This document shows positions 16,856 through 25,645 of a stretch of 64,000 nt of DNA, one piece after another. The translations under genes and the position numbers were made by a program. Origin of the DNA: Chloroflexota bacterium (GTDB taxonomy: Bacteria; Chloroflexota; UBA4733); the NCBI GenBank assembly GCA_025449435.1, contig JANWJO010000015.1:4367-68366 (forward strand), in the 5' to 3' direction. Below the pieces are notes generated by a model. That model had not been told where the DNA came from. It saw nothing but the letters and a program-made list of their open reading frames with translations, and did no database searches. Every line of letters starts with the position of its first letter. The first letter of the stretch is position 1.

Positions 16856-17478
16856 GCAAGCCGGACCTCGTCGAACGCTTTAGCGGTACGGAACGAGCGG
16901 TCCACTGGAGTTTTGCAGCGTGCTTTCTCATCTTGCTGGCCAGTGGTCTCACCATGTATGTACCCGCGCTGAGTGTGCTGATTCCATCTCGCTTCATCGT
17001 GCGCCAAATTCACCTGGCCGCCGCGTTTTGTATCGTAGTCGTCCCTTCACTGATCGCACTGCGCGGGGAGCACAAGGCGCTGAAGGCGGATGCCAAGCTG
17101 ATCGACGAGTGGGACCTTGATGACAAAGCCTGGTTTTCCGACACCATCTACCGCTACCCCACCGCGCCAGGCAAATTTAACGCCGGACAGAAGCTCAATG
17201 CGCTGTTCACCGTGGGCAGTCTCATCCTATTTCTGGCTAGCGGCATCATCATGACCATGAATATCTTCACCAGGATCCTCCCCTCCTGGTTGGTAGAGAA
17301 CGCCAGCCTGATGCACGACATGCTCACCTGGCTGGTGCTGTTTGCCTGGCTGGGCCACGTGTATCTGGCGGCTATCCACCCAACCACCCGAGAATCCATG
17401 CGCGGCATGCTAACCGGACTGGTCCGGCGCGATTGGGCGCACCATCACCACCCACGGTGGAATCCGCCGGCTCAATAG
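16852..17478 (+). CDS. Cytochrome b subunit (formate dehydrogenase gamma / b561-like)
   Basis: 208 residues from ATG 16852, overlapping the molybdopterin gene by 4 nt. Four membrane helices are visible: residues about 16-38, 49-67, 116-137 and 150-170. Candidate haem histidines are in ERAVHWSF, VRQIHLAAAF and WLGHVYLAAIH. The family passes electrons between a periplasmic enzyme and quinones. It is most likely the membrane partner of the preceding oxidoreductase. The C-terminal end is His/Arg-rich (WAHHHHPRW), which is of unknown meaning. Confidence 0.88.
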   Translation: MSKPDLVERFSGTERAVHWSFAACFLILLASGLTMYVPALSVLIPSRFIVRQIHLAAAFCIVVVPSLIALRGEHKALKADAKLIDEWDLDDKAWFSDTIYRYPTAPGKFNAGQKLNALFTVGSLILFLASGIIMTMNIFTRILPSWLVENASLMHDMLTWLVLFAWLGHVYLAAIHPTTRESMRGMLTGLVRRDWAHHHHPRWNPPAQ

Positions 17479-17503
17479 GCGCTGGCCGGATGCGCCGCGG
17501 TTG

Positions 17504-17518
17504 CTACAGCGCTACAAT
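17504..17518 (+). promoter_or_regulatory. Candidate promoter -10 region before the dehydrogenase
   Basis: TACAAT (17513-17518) is a good -10 hexamer inside CTACAGCGCTACAAT. A near-identical stretch precedes the sugar isomerase gene at 36063. No clear -35 box is present 16-18 nt upstream. It suggests a second transcript starting about 20 nt before GTG 17546. Confidence 0.3.
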
Positions 17519-17545
17519 CGCCTGCCAGAGCAGAAGGAGGCAGGC

Positions 17546-18667
17546 GTGAAGCATTTTCCTATCGCGGTGATCGCCGGTGACGGCATCGGTAAGGACGTGA
17601 TCGCCGAGGGTATCCGGACACTCGATGCCCTCAGTGAGGTGACGTCGAGCTTTCGTTTCGAATACGAACACTTCCCCTGGGGCTGCGAATACTATCTACA
17701 ACACGGGAGCATGATGGCCGGCGATGGCCTCAAGCAACTGGAGCGCTTTCCCGCCATTTACTTTGGCGCATGTGGCTTTCCGGCCCTGGTGTCCGATCAT
17801 ATCGCCTTGTGGGGGCTCATTCTGCCCATTCGCAAGTACTTCGAGCAGTACGTCAACCTGCGGCCGATCCGGTTGTTACCGGGCTTGCGGGGCCGGCTGC
17901 TCGATAAAGGACCCGATGACATCAACTTCGTGTGCGTACGTGAAAACACCGAAGGTGAGTACGCTGGTGTCGGCGGCAGGGTTCACGTTGGCCACCCCGA
18001 AGAGGTGGCCATCCAGACTATTGTGTTCACCCGGCACGCCGTCGAACGCATCATGCGCTTTTCGTTCGACTATGCCGTGCGGACGGGGCGCAAGCAGGTA
18101 ACGAGCGTCACCAAGTCTAACGCTATGCAATACAACATGGTGTTTTGGGACGAAGTGTTCGAGCATGTCGCGCACGACTACCCCAATATTCGCACGACGC
18201 ACTATCACGTCGATGCGATCGCTGCACGGTTCATCACCAACCCGGAGTCGCTCGATGTCGTCGTCGCCTCCAACTTGTTCGCTGACATCCTTACCGACCT
18301 CGGTGGGGCGATACAAGGATCACTCGGCATGCCACCCAGTGCCAACATCGACCCCTCCCGCAAACATCCGTCGATGTTCGAACCGGTCCATGGCTCTGCC
18401 CCTGACATCGCTGGCAAGGGCATTGCCAACCCCATCGCCTCGATATGGGCCGCGCAGATGATGCTTGAACATCTGGGTTTGACTGATGAGGCGGCGTTGC
18501 TCATGCATTCGATCGAAGCCACGACGAGCGCGGGCTCTGTCCTCACACCTGATCTCGGCGGCACTGCGACCACCGCCGAGGTGGCTTCAGCTATCCGGCG
18601 ACACCTCACGGAGGCTACAACTGGTCCGGCTAGGCGCACAGCAGGTCGCCGGGCTGCGCGAGGTTGA
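17546..18667 (+). CDS. Tartrate/D-malate-type beta-decarboxylating dehydrogenase
   Basis: 373 residues from GTG 17546, with AAGGAGG 6 nt upstream. It belongs to the isocitrate/isopropylmalate dehydrogenase family, which oxidises 2-hydroxyacids and decarboxylates them with NAD(P) and Mg or Mn. Motifs are AGDGIGKDVIAEG, CVRENTEGEYAGVGG, the catalytic VTKSNAM, and FADILTDLGGAIQGSLG followed by FEPVHGSAPDIAGK. The combination ENTEGEYAGVGGR is closer to tartrate/malate dehydrogenase (TtuC/DmlA) than to LeuB or Icd. The surrounding genes support a role in hydroxy-dicarboxylate use. Six nt separate it from the next gene. Confidence 0.85.
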   Translation: MKHFPIAVIAGDGIGKDVIAEGIRTLDALSEVTSSFRFEYEHFPWGCEYYLQHGSMMAGDGLKQLERFPAIYFGACGFPALVSDHIALWGLILPIRKYFEQYVNLRPIRLLPGLRGRLLDKGPDDINFVCVRENTEGEYAGVGGRVHVGHPEEVAIQTIVFTRHAVERIMRFSFDYAVRTGRKQVTSVTKSNAMQYNMVFWDEVFEHVAHDYPNIRTTHYHVDAIAARFITNPESLDVVVASNLFADILTDLGGAIQGSLGMPPSANIDPSRKHPSMFEPVHGSAPDIAGKGIANPIASIWAAQMMLEHLGLTDEAALLMHSIEATTSAGSVLTPDLGGTATTAEVASAIRRHLTEATTGPARRTAGRRAARG

Positions 18668-18673
18668 TGGACC

Positions 18674-19816
18674 ATGAGGATCGAACGCATCTCGACGCAT
18701 TTAGTCAACACCGGCGGGCGCAACCTCGTGTTCGTCCACGTTGAAACGGATGACGGCATCGATGGCATTGGCGAGGCGTATAGCGCTGGACCCGACGATG
18801 CCACCGAGCGCGTGATCGCCGACTTCGCCACCTGGCTGGTTGGGCCGGATCCACGGCGCATCGAGCACTTGTGGGCACTGATGTACAACGGCACTCGCTT
18901 CCCTGGTGGCGTGGTAGTCAACGCTGCCATCAGTGGCATCGAGCATGCACTGTGGGACATCAAAGGCAAAGCGTTAGGTGTGCCGGTCTACGAGTTGCTC
19001 GGTGGGCCGTGCCGCGATCGTGTGCGTGTGTACCAGAACCCAGGAGGCCGCACGCCAGAGGAAATGGCCGAGCGCTCGCTGGCCCTGATCGAGAAGTACG
19101 GCTACACGGCGCTGAAGGTTGGGCCAAATCCGCCCAACTACCAAGCGTTGCCTTGGTCACAGGTGGTCACGGCGGCAGTACAGCGGGTGGAAGCCGTTCG
19201 GCGCGCCGTCGGTCCTGTTATTGACGTCGCGGTCGATCCACACGCTACGATCTTCGAACCGGTGCGCGCCTTGGAGATGGCGAACGCGCTCGCGCCCTTG
19301 CGACCCATGTTCTTTGAGGAGCCGTTACGCCCTGAAAACATCGACGCCCTAACAAAACTCAAGGAACGCTTGCCTATTCCGCTCGCCACTGGCGAGATGC
19401 TGTACACCAAGTGGCAGTTCCGCGATCTGTTGTTTCGCAACGGTGCGGACATTATTCAGCCGGACATCTGTTGCGCCGGCGGCCTGATGGAGTGCAAAAA
19501 GATCGCCGCCCTCGCCGAGTCATGTTACGTGAGCGTGGCGCCGCACAACCCGATGGGACCGGTGGCCACGGCGGTAAATGTACATCTGGCGGCGGCGATC
19601 CCCAATTTTCTCATCCTGGAATATCATCCCGATGACGAGTCGCCGCGCAAGGATATTGTCAAGGAGCCGATCAAACTCACGGCGGGGTATTTGGAGTTGC
19701 CCACCAAGCCAGGCTTGGGCATTGAGCTCAACTTCGACGCACTGGAGCGCTTCCCGTTCCGCCGCTGGCATCGAGCCTTCCCCCTGCGGGAAGATGGCTC
19801 AATGGCCTTTGTGTAA
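18674..19816 (+). CDS. Enolase-superfamily sugar-acid dehydratase (mandelate racemase subgroup)
   Basis: 380 residues from ATG 18674. A capping domain is followed by the catalytic barrel. Metal ligands fit the Asp of DVAVDPHA, the Glu of FFEEPL and the Glu of LATGEML. The His of SVAPHNPMGPV is the usual general acid/base of galactonate and related dehydratases. GGPCRDRVRVYQN is typical of the DgoD/GalD group. The enzyme probably removes water from an aldonate. It ends the plus-strand run starting at 14596, so ThuA-like, RraA-like, oxidoreductase, dehydrogenase and dehydratase may serve one pathway. Confidence 0.87.
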   Translation: MRIERISTHLVNTGGRNLVFVHVETDDGIDGIGEAYSAGPDDATERVIADFATWLVGPDPRRIEHLWALMYNGTRFPGGVVVNAAISGIEHALWDIKGKALGVPVYELLGGPCRDRVRVYQNPGGRTPEEMAERSLALIEKYGYTALKVGPNPPNYQALPWSQVVTAAVQRVEAVRRAVGPVIDVAVDPHATIFEPVRALEMANALAPLRPMFFEEPLRPENIDALTKLKERLPIPLATGEMLYTKWQFRDLLFRNGADIIQPDICCAGGLMECKKIAALAESCYVSVAPHNPMGPVATAVNVHLAAAIPNFLILEYHPDDESPRKDIVKEPIKLTAGYLELPTKPGLGIELNFDALERFPFRRWHRAFPLREDGSMAFV

Positions 19817-19826
19817 ATACCGGACG

Positions 19827-21125
19827 CTACTCTAAGCGTCGTACGGTTGGTCGCAGCGCGACAACGCCCAGGGCGAACAGGGCGGTGATGCTGCCGCCCA
19901 ATGCTAGCACCAGCGTCGGTCCAAACTGCTGCGCCAACGCGCCCGCTACTAGGTTTCCGAAGGGCATCACGCCAAACGTCGTCAACGTGAGCACGCTCAA
20001 AATGCGACCGCGCAGCGCATCCGGTGCCAGCGTTTGCAAGAAGGTCTGGTTGATCGAATTGAATATCTGGCTGCCAAGGCCGGTGACCATAAGCAATACC
20101 ACGCTCAGCACGAGGTTATGGCTCAATGCGAACAGCACGAGGCCGCTACCGAATAGCACCAGCGCGACCAATTGCAGCAAGCCCCGCCGCCGGAATCCGG
20201 TCAACGAGGCAACCCCTAGGGCCCCGAGGAGCGCGCCCGCGCCTGAGCCACTAAATAAGAAACCTAGCCCTTGAGCGTCGGTGTGCAGTAAGTCCTGTGC
20301 AAACACTGGCAGCAAAGTTTGGTAGGACATTGCGAAAAACGCTGGGACGGCAGCGGCCAGCACCAGGATGCCCAAGATGTCGTGCCGGAAAACATACTGT
20401 ACGCCGGTCGTGGCGCTCTTGAGGAAGGGTTCGCGGTGCGTCTGCGGCCGCCATGGAGGCAGCTTGAGCATGAGTAGTGAGGCGATCACGGCCAGAAAGC
20501 TGAGCCCGTTGGCGAAGAACGCCCAGCCAGCGCCCACCTGCGCCACGACGAGCCCGGCCAGCGCCGGCCCGAACAACCGGCTCGATTGAAACTGGGCCGA
20601 GTTGATGCCAATCGCATTCTGCAAGTCCTCGCGCGGCACCAAGTCCGACACGATCCCCTGACGCACCGGCGTGTTCAAGGCGGTCACCAGTCCAGCCAAA
20701 AAGGCGATCACCATGATGTGCCACACCTGGACAACGTGGAGGAGCGTCAAGGCCGCTAACAAGAAGGCCAGCACCATCGACCCAGTTTGCGTTACGATCA
20801 TCAGCCGGCGCCGCTCCACCTGGTCAGCTAGCACGCCGCCTACCAGCGATAGGAACACAGCAGGGATGGCCTGGATAAAACTCACCACCCCTAACAGCAA
20901 CGCCGAGCCGGTGAGTTGGTACACGAGCCAGCTCTGCGCCACCATTTGCATCCAGGTGCCAATGTTGGAAACGAACGCGCCGGACCAGTACAGGCGAAAG
21001 TTGGGGTGTTTGCGCAACGCCGCAAAGGTATCCACGCGCTGGCGTGAAGCGGGCTTGGCGGGTAAGGGCTCGGCAACTGTGCGAGACGCTACCTGGCTTG
21101 CCTCCGGCCCGCCTGAGTTATCCAT
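19827..21125 (-). CDS. MFS transporter, EntS/MFS_3-like exporter
   Basis: 432 residues from ATG 21125. An N-terminal hydrophilic tail of about 40 residues precedes FRLYWSGAFVSNIGTWMQMVAQSWLVYQL, the typical first helix of the EntS-like MFS group. About 12 membrane helices are predicted by hydrophobicity. The loop GGVLADQVERRR is the MFS motif between helices 2 and 3. Members usually export siderophores, drugs or metabolites by proton antiport. The gene is convergent with the dehydratase (10 nt gap) and divergent from the aldolase gene. Confidence 0.88.
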   Translation of the reverse strand: MDNSGGPEASQVASRTVAEPLPAKPASRQRVDTFAALRKHPNFRLYWSGAFVSNIGTWMQMVAQSWLVYQLTGSALLLGVVSFIQAIPAVFLSLVGGVLADQVERRRLMIVTQTGSMVLAFLLAALTLLHVVQVWHIMVIAFLAGLVTALNTPVRQGIVSDLVPREDLQNAIGINSAQFQSSRLFGPALAGLVVAQVGAGWAFFANGLSFLAVIASLLMLKLPPWRPQTHREPFLKSATTGVQYVFRHDILGILVLAAAVPAFFAMSYQTLLPVFAQDLLHTDAQGLGFLFSGSGAGALLGALGVASLTGFRRRGLLQLVALVLFGSGLVLFALSHNLVLSVVLLMVTGLGSQIFNSINQTFLQTLAPDALRGRILSVLTLTTFGVMPFGNLVAGALAQQFGPTLVLALGGSITALFALGVVALRPTVRRLE

Positions 21126-21237
21126 GGATTACCGTTCTCTCAGCGGCAGCATAGCACCCAGCCCGGCTGGTGCAATTAGTGAGCAGTCTCCCCTGAATGA
21201 TGCGGTATCATCTGGCCGGAACAAAGGGGGCGTTGGA

Positions 21238-22254
21238 GTGCTGTCAACTGGGCAGCACCTATCCACCGGCAAGATGCGCGGCCTGCAGCAGATTGCCAAT
21301 CGAGCTGGAACCTTTGCCATCACCGCGATGGACCAACGCGAATCGCTGTGCCGGCTGTTGCGCCCCGACGCCCCACTCGCCGTCACCTACAGCGAGTTGA
21401 GCGAGTTCAAGCTCGACCTTGTTGAGTTTCTGGCGCCCTTCTCAAGTGCTGTCCTCCTCGACCCGCAGTTCGGCGCCGCTCAGGCCATCGCCCAGCAGGT
21501 GCTACCGGGTTCCACCGGCCTCATCGTTACATGGGAGCGAGCGGGATTTACGACGCAAGGCGACGAGCGCTTCAACTCAGGCATCCCCGACTGGTCGGTT
21601 GGCAAGGTGAAGCGCATGGGCGCGAGTGCGGTCAAGGCGATGGTGTATTACCGCGCCGACAGTGCTCAGTCTGCTGACCACCAGCTGGCAATCGTCCGGC
21701 AAGTGACGAGCGAGGCGCTGCACTACGATCTGCCCGCCATCATCGAAGGTGTGGTGTACGGCACGGGGACGGCGATTCGTGGCACGGTCGAGTATGCAAG
21801 AGCGAAACCACAACTGGTCATTGAGGCCGCGCGTGACCTAGCCGGCCTCGGCATGGACGTGTACAAGACGCAGTTTCCCGGTGAGCTCGCGTTTGAACGC
21901 GACGAGGGCAAGCTGTCACAGTGGTGCGAGCAGTTGAACGCAGCGTGCCCGGTGCCCTGGGTGGTACTGAGCGATGGTGTTGATATCGACGAGTTCGTCA
22001 CACACATTCGAATTGCGTGCCAACATGGCGCATCGGGCTTCCTTGCAGGAAGGGCCATCTGGCAAGATGCCGCCCGAATAGCCAGTCGCAAGGAGCGCCG
22101 GCACTGGCTCGCCACCAAGGGAGTAGCGAATCTGCTACGCTGCATCGACGTTGCCATGCCGGTTGCCTCGCCCTGGACGGCCAGGTTTGGCTCGCCGTCC
22201 CAAGCTGTGGCGCCAGTCGTTGAAGGATGGGAGCGGCGCTACGATGCACTGTAG
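21238..22254 (+). CDS. LacD-like class I aldolase (tagatose 1,6-bisphosphate aldolase family)
   Basis: 338 residues from GTG 21238, with GGGGG 7 nt upstream; the frame is open far upstream, but only antisense to the MFS gene. The start LSTGKMRGLQQIANRAGTF and AITAMDQRESL are family signatures. Lys210 in GMDVYKTQFPGE sits where LacD forms its Schiff base. VLSDGVDIDEFV and GASGFLAGRAIW form the phosphate-binding end. The reaction would split a ketose 1,6-bisphosphate to dihydroxyacetone phosphate and glyceraldehyde 3-phosphate, but deoxy-sulfo-sugar aldolases share this fold. The exact substrate is open. Confidence 0.85.
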   Translation: MLSTGQHLSTGKMRGLQQIANRAGTFAITAMDQRESLCRLLRPDAPLAVTYSELSEFKLDLVEFLAPFSSAVLLDPQFGAAQAIAQQVLPGSTGLIVTWERAGFTTQGDERFNSGIPDWSVGKVKRMGASAVKAMVYYRADSAQSADHQLAIVRQVTSEALHYDLPAIIEGVVYGTGTAIRGTVEYARAKPQLVIEAARDLAGLGMDVYKTQFPGELAFERDEGKLSQWCEQLNAACPVPWVVLSDGVDIDEFVTHIRIACQHGASGFLAGRAIWQDAARIASRKERRHWLATKGVANLLRCIDVAMPVASPWTARFGSPSQAVAPVVEGWERRYDAL

Positions 22255-22269
22255 ATGCGGGACCCAATG

Positions 22270-22563
22270 ATGAGCGACGTAGCACGCTTTACGGTGCGGT
22301 TTGACCCAAGCGTTGGCAGCGTCGTCATTGAGTCTGGTGGACCATCCATCACTATCGATAATTTGCCATCCTCCGCTGTGTTCCTTATGCAGGCGGAGGA
22401 CGACGAGCAAACAGCTCTGTATGTATCACAGCACGAAGCTGACGTGCTGATCAAGACTATCCGCTACGTATTGGACAAGGTAAAGATCACTGATGCGAGC
22501 CGCGCCGCGCTGAATAGCCTGGTGCCACGATTAGAAGAAATCCTTGGCGAAGGCAACGGTTAG
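22270..22563 (+). CDS. Small acidic hypothetical protein
   Basis: 97 residues from ATG 22270, with GGGA 7 nt upstream; ATG 22255 directly after the aldolase stop is an alternative. The protein is acidic with alternating beta-strand-like and helical parts (SVVIESGGPSITIDNLP; HEADVLIKTIRYVLDK). No signal peptide, membrane segment or known motif is seen. It overlaps the next transporter gene by 20 nt, so it is probably part of the aldolase transcript. Function unknown. Confidence 0.65.
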   Translation: MSDVARFTVRFDPSVGSVVIESGGPSITIDNLPSSAVFLMQAEDDEQTALYVSQHEADVLIKTIRYVLDKVKITDASRAALNSLVPRLEEILGEGNG

Positions 22564-23866
22564 CCCAACCGACGAGGTCATACCGGCGCACTACCGCTGG
22601 AACGCCACGGTCCTCGGGTTAGATATAGCGTTCTTCTTTTTGTCATCCACTATCGTATCGGCGAGTACCATTCTTCCGGCCTTCCTCCGCCACCTCACCT
22701 CATCAAATCTCGTTATCGGCTTGATGGCCGCTATATTCGCTGCTGGCTACAGTCTGCCGAGTCTCCTTTTTGCGCCGGCTACCGAGCGCTTCCCACGCAA
22801 GAAGGCGCTCATCGTCTGGTTCACGCCGGGTGAGCGCATACCATATCTGTTCCTTGCTGCTATCGCAGCGTTTCTAGCCGTTTCACACCCGGCCATCGCT
22901 GTCGTACTTGCTCTGGCATCTCTTGTAGTGTTTACCTCAACGGGTGGCGCTCTCACCCCAGCGTGGCTCGACCTGATCGCGCGCGCCATCCCGACGCGGC
23001 GGCGTGGCAGGTTCTTCGGCCGTTCGAGCGCTTTGGCGTCGCTGCTCGGTGTGGGTGGCGCCCTCCTCGGCGAGCGCATCCTCTCGGCCAACCCGTTTCC
23101 CAATGGTTACGTGCTGCTGTTTCTCATCGCCTTCGTTTTCGTCCTGATCTCGTACGTCTGCTTGATGCTCAATCGTGAGCAAGGTCCGTATGCGCCGGCC
23201 CGCAGCGCCTCTCTCGTGACTTGGTTGCGCACGCTACCGCACATCCTCCGGAAGGACCAGAACTTCGCGGCCTATATGCTGGCGGCTGCCCTGGCAGCGC
23301 TCGGCGGCGCGGCTGGCGGCTTCTTCACGGTGGTCGCGATCTCCCGTCTGGGCGCATCGGACCAGGTCGTCGCCTGGTACAACGCAGTACTCCTCACCAC
23401 TCAACTGGTGTTCAATCTGTTCTGGGGGTGGCTTGCTGATAGGCGTGGGCATAAGCTGGTCCTTGTGTGCGGTCAATGCACGCTATTAATCGCTATTCCA
23501 GTGGCGTTGATTGCCCCCAGTCTCTTCTGGTACGGCCTTGTCTTTATACTGCTCGCAGCAGCCTTGAGTGCAAACAACTTGTCCCGCTTGGCCATCATGC
23601 TGGAGTTCGCTCCGGCCGATTCCCGCCCTACCTATGTGGGCTTAGCCAGCGTGGCGGCCGCGCCAACCGCCTTCATTGGCCCGTTGTTCGGCGGCTGGCT
23701 GGCCGACCACTTTGGCTTTCCGATTCCGTTTGCCATGTTTTGGGTAGCGTGCGTCTTCGGGCTTGCCGTCCTCATTCGCCGGGTGCAGGAGCCGCGCAAC
23801 GTCCGTCATTCCGGCCGGATCGTCGAACCTGTCGACGAAGAGGCGCTCAGCACTCCCGGCGGTTGA
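22544..23866 (+). CDS. MFS transporter
   Basis: 440 residues from TTG 22544, overlapping the preceding small gene by 20 nt; AGAAGAAA lies just upstream. Around 12 membrane helices are evident, starting AFFFLSSTIVSASTILPAF. The helix 2-3 loop is unusual (FAPATERFPRKKALIVW), and WGWLADRRGHKLVL matches the second-half MFS loop motif. Substrate unknown; sugar import or efflux is possible given the aldolase next to it. Its last 20 nt overlap the convergent ABC permease gene. Confidence 0.85.
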   Translation: MAKATVSPTDEVIPAHYRWNATVLGLDIAFFFLSSTIVSASTILPAFLRHLTSSNLVIGLMAAIFAAGYSLPSLLFAPATERFPRKKALIVWFTPGERIPYLFLAAIAAFLAVSHPAIAVVLALASLVVFTSTGGALTPAWLDLIARAIPTRRRGRFFGRSSALASLLGVGGALLGERILSANPFPNGYVLLFLIAFVFVLISYVCLMLNREQGPYAPARSASLVTWLRTLPHILRKDQNFAAYMLAAALAALGGAAGGFFTVVAISRLGASDQVVAWYNAVLLTTQLVFNLFWGWLADRRGHKLVLVCGQCTLLIAIPVALIAPSLFWYGLVFILLAAALSANNLSRLAIMLEFAPADSRPTYVGLASVAAAPTAFIGPLFGGWLADHFGFPIPFAMFWVACVFGLAVLIRRVQEPRNVRHSGRIVEPVDEEALSTPGG

Positions 23867-24689
23867 AGCTGACGACGGCCGCACCGAGCACAGCCACCAG
23901 CCACAGCGCGGTCCATATTTGGAAGGGGAGCGTCGGCGGTGCACTGGCGACAAACGGCGAATCGTTGATACTTCTGGATAGCGCCCTGAAGGCTGCCGGT
24001 TGGACGTTGTACGCTACACCCTGCCACATCTGAATCGACGGCAGGATGAGGCTTGCCACGGTGCCGATGTGGACGAGCGCTGTGGCGTGTACCACCGCGC
24101 CTACCTGACCTGCCATGCCGGCGAGCCAGCACAGGCCATACACCAGGAGCGCGGTGATGCCCGAGGTAAGTGTTGGCAAGCGTGTACTCAACAATAGGGT
24201 GAAATTGAGTAACACCAAGCCCGATAGGCACAGGTACAACGCCGCTGCCACGGGTTGTGGCGGCGCATAACCAAACGTCAGCCAGACGACCAACAGTTCG
24301 GAGCCGGCCGCCAGTGCCACATAGGCCACCAGGATAGCCGACATCGCTAGCCATTTCCCCAACAGCAGGTCGCTGCGTCGCAGCGGCCTCGGCAGAATGG
24401 CGAGCGCGATCCCCGACTCCACATCCGCTGCGATGGCGGGCGCGGCGAGAAACGCAGCTCCCAGGGCCACGATGAAGTTGAATCCGAACGCGAGCAGGGT
24501 GACGATACCGGCTGCGACAGAAGCCATTTCGGCGGTCGCGCAATCTGGGGGCTGGCACGATTGTATGAGCTTGGCGAAGCCCCACCAACTTACCAACACG
24601 GTTACGGCAATAAGCAACACGCCAACCAGGACGAGCCGCCGCCGCGTCGCCTCAAGCAGGGTGAGGCGCGCTATTACTAGGAGCGGCAT
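23847..24689 (-). CDS. ABC-2 type transporter permease
   Basis: 280 residues from ATG 24689, which has GAGAGGA upstream; the frame also offers a start at 24713. Six hydrophobic segments fit an ABC-2 permease: about 16-34, 56-76, 103-127, 134-156, 164-186 and 251-271. The stretch AADVESGIALAILPRPLRRSDLLLGKW is typical of the group. The start overlaps the ATPase gene by 38 nt, so the two form one exporter. It is the last gene of the sigma factor operon. Cargo is unknown. Confidence 0.87.
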   Translation of the reverse strand: MPLLVIARLTLLEATRRRLVLVGVLLIAVTVLVSWWGFAKLIQSCQPPDCATAEMASVAAGIVTLLAFGFNFIVALGAAFLAAPAIAADVESGIALAILPRPLRRSDLLLGKWLAMSAILVAYVALAAGSELLVVWLTFGYAPPQPVAAALYLCLSGLVLLNFTLLLSTRLPTLTSGITALLVYGLCWLAGMAGQVGAVVHATALVHIGTVASLILPSIQMWQGVAYNVQPAAFRALSRSINDSPFVASAPPTLPFQIWTALWLVAVLGAAVVSFNRREC

Positions 24690-25644
24690 GGTCCGTCCTC
24701 TCAATAAGCTCAAGGAATCGATCTTCCAGGGAAACGCGCGTTGACGCTACGCCATAAATGCGTGACCCTTGGGACACCAGGAGAGCAACAAGGTCTGGGA
24801 TCTGCTCTTCATCAATACCGTCGACCGTGAGCACGCCAGCGTCGTACTGCACCGCGCCAAACCGGCTGGCTTGCGCGCTGATGTTCGGGGCCGCGCCTCC
24901 TAATCGCACCGTCACCTGATGCGTCACGTTGAGCAGTGCCGGTAGGGTACCCTCGGCAACGACGGCGCCCTTATTGATGATGGCCACGCGGTCGCATACA
25001 TGCTCAATTTCACCCAACAAATGGGAGTTGAGAAATACCGTACAGCCGCGCTGCTTGAGCGCTCCAATGACTTCCCGAATGTGATGTCTGCCTAAAGGAT
25101 CAAGAGCTGACGTCGGCTCGTCGAGAATAACCAGGTCTGGCGAGCCGAGCAGGGCACATGCCAGTCCGAGCCGTTGCTGCATACCCTTAGAAAATCCCAC
25201 TACACGGTCGCGGGCTCGCGTGCTCAGGCCAACCATGTCCAGCACTGCCCCAATTTCGTTCGCGCGTTTGCGGGCAGTGATGCCAATCAACTGGCAATGG
25301 AAGGCGAGCACTTCCTCTGCGCTCAGCCAATCCTGATATCGAAACAGTTCGGGTAGGTAGCCAACCCGACGGCGTGTTTCGAGGTGGCCGGCAGGAAAGC
25401 CGAGAACCCAGGCCTCGCCAGCGGTCGCGTGCGCCAGGCCCGTCAGCAACTTGACGGCAGTGGTCTTGCCTGCACCATTGGGTCCAAGAAACCCAAACAC
25501 TTCACCGCGTGGAACGGTCATGGACAATCCTGCCAACGCCGTGATGTCGCCGTAGCGCTTGCTGAGATCAGCGGTGTGAATCGCGGCGCTAGCCGCCCCC
25601 AACGGCATGGGGGCGGCTAGCGCTGATACAGGTTGGTCTAACAC
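24652..25644 (-). CDS. ABC transporter ATP-binding protein
   Basis: 330 residues from GTG 25644, one nt after the anti-sigma stop codon. Walker A GPNGAGKT is at 54-61, the signature FSKGMQQRLGLA at 151-162 and Walker B LVILDEP at 171-177, followed by the switch histidine in FLNSHLLGEIE. A C-terminal extension of about 80 residues (RLGGAAPNISAQ onward) is of the CcmA/DrrA type. It energises the permease encoded next. Operon order sigma, anti-sigma, ATPase, permease suggests an exporter induced by envelope or antibiotic stress. Confidence 0.93.
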   Translation of the reverse strand: MLDQPVSALAAPMPLGAASAAIHTADLSKRYGDITALAGLSMTVPRGEVFGFLGPNGAGKTTAVKLLTGLAHATAGEAWVLGFPAGHLETRRRVGYLPELFRYQDWLSAEEVLAFHCQLIGITARKRANEIGAVLDMVGLSTRARDRVVGFSKGMQQRLGLACALLGSPDLVILDEPTSALDPLGRHHIREVIGALKQRGCTVFLNSHLLGEIEHVCDRVAIINKGAVVAEGTLPALLNVTHQVTVRLGGAAPNISAQASRFGAVQYDAGVLTVDGIDEEQIPDLVALLVSQGSRIYGVASTRVSLEDRFLELIERTDHAAPSNSAPHPA

Positions 25645-25645
25645 C

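Noticed and set aside
20671..21237. Upstream extension of the LacD-like frame by about 190 codons
   Set aside because: The extension is antisense to the MFS gene and lacks similarity to aldolases; GTG 21238 has a good ribosome site and gives the family N-terminus.
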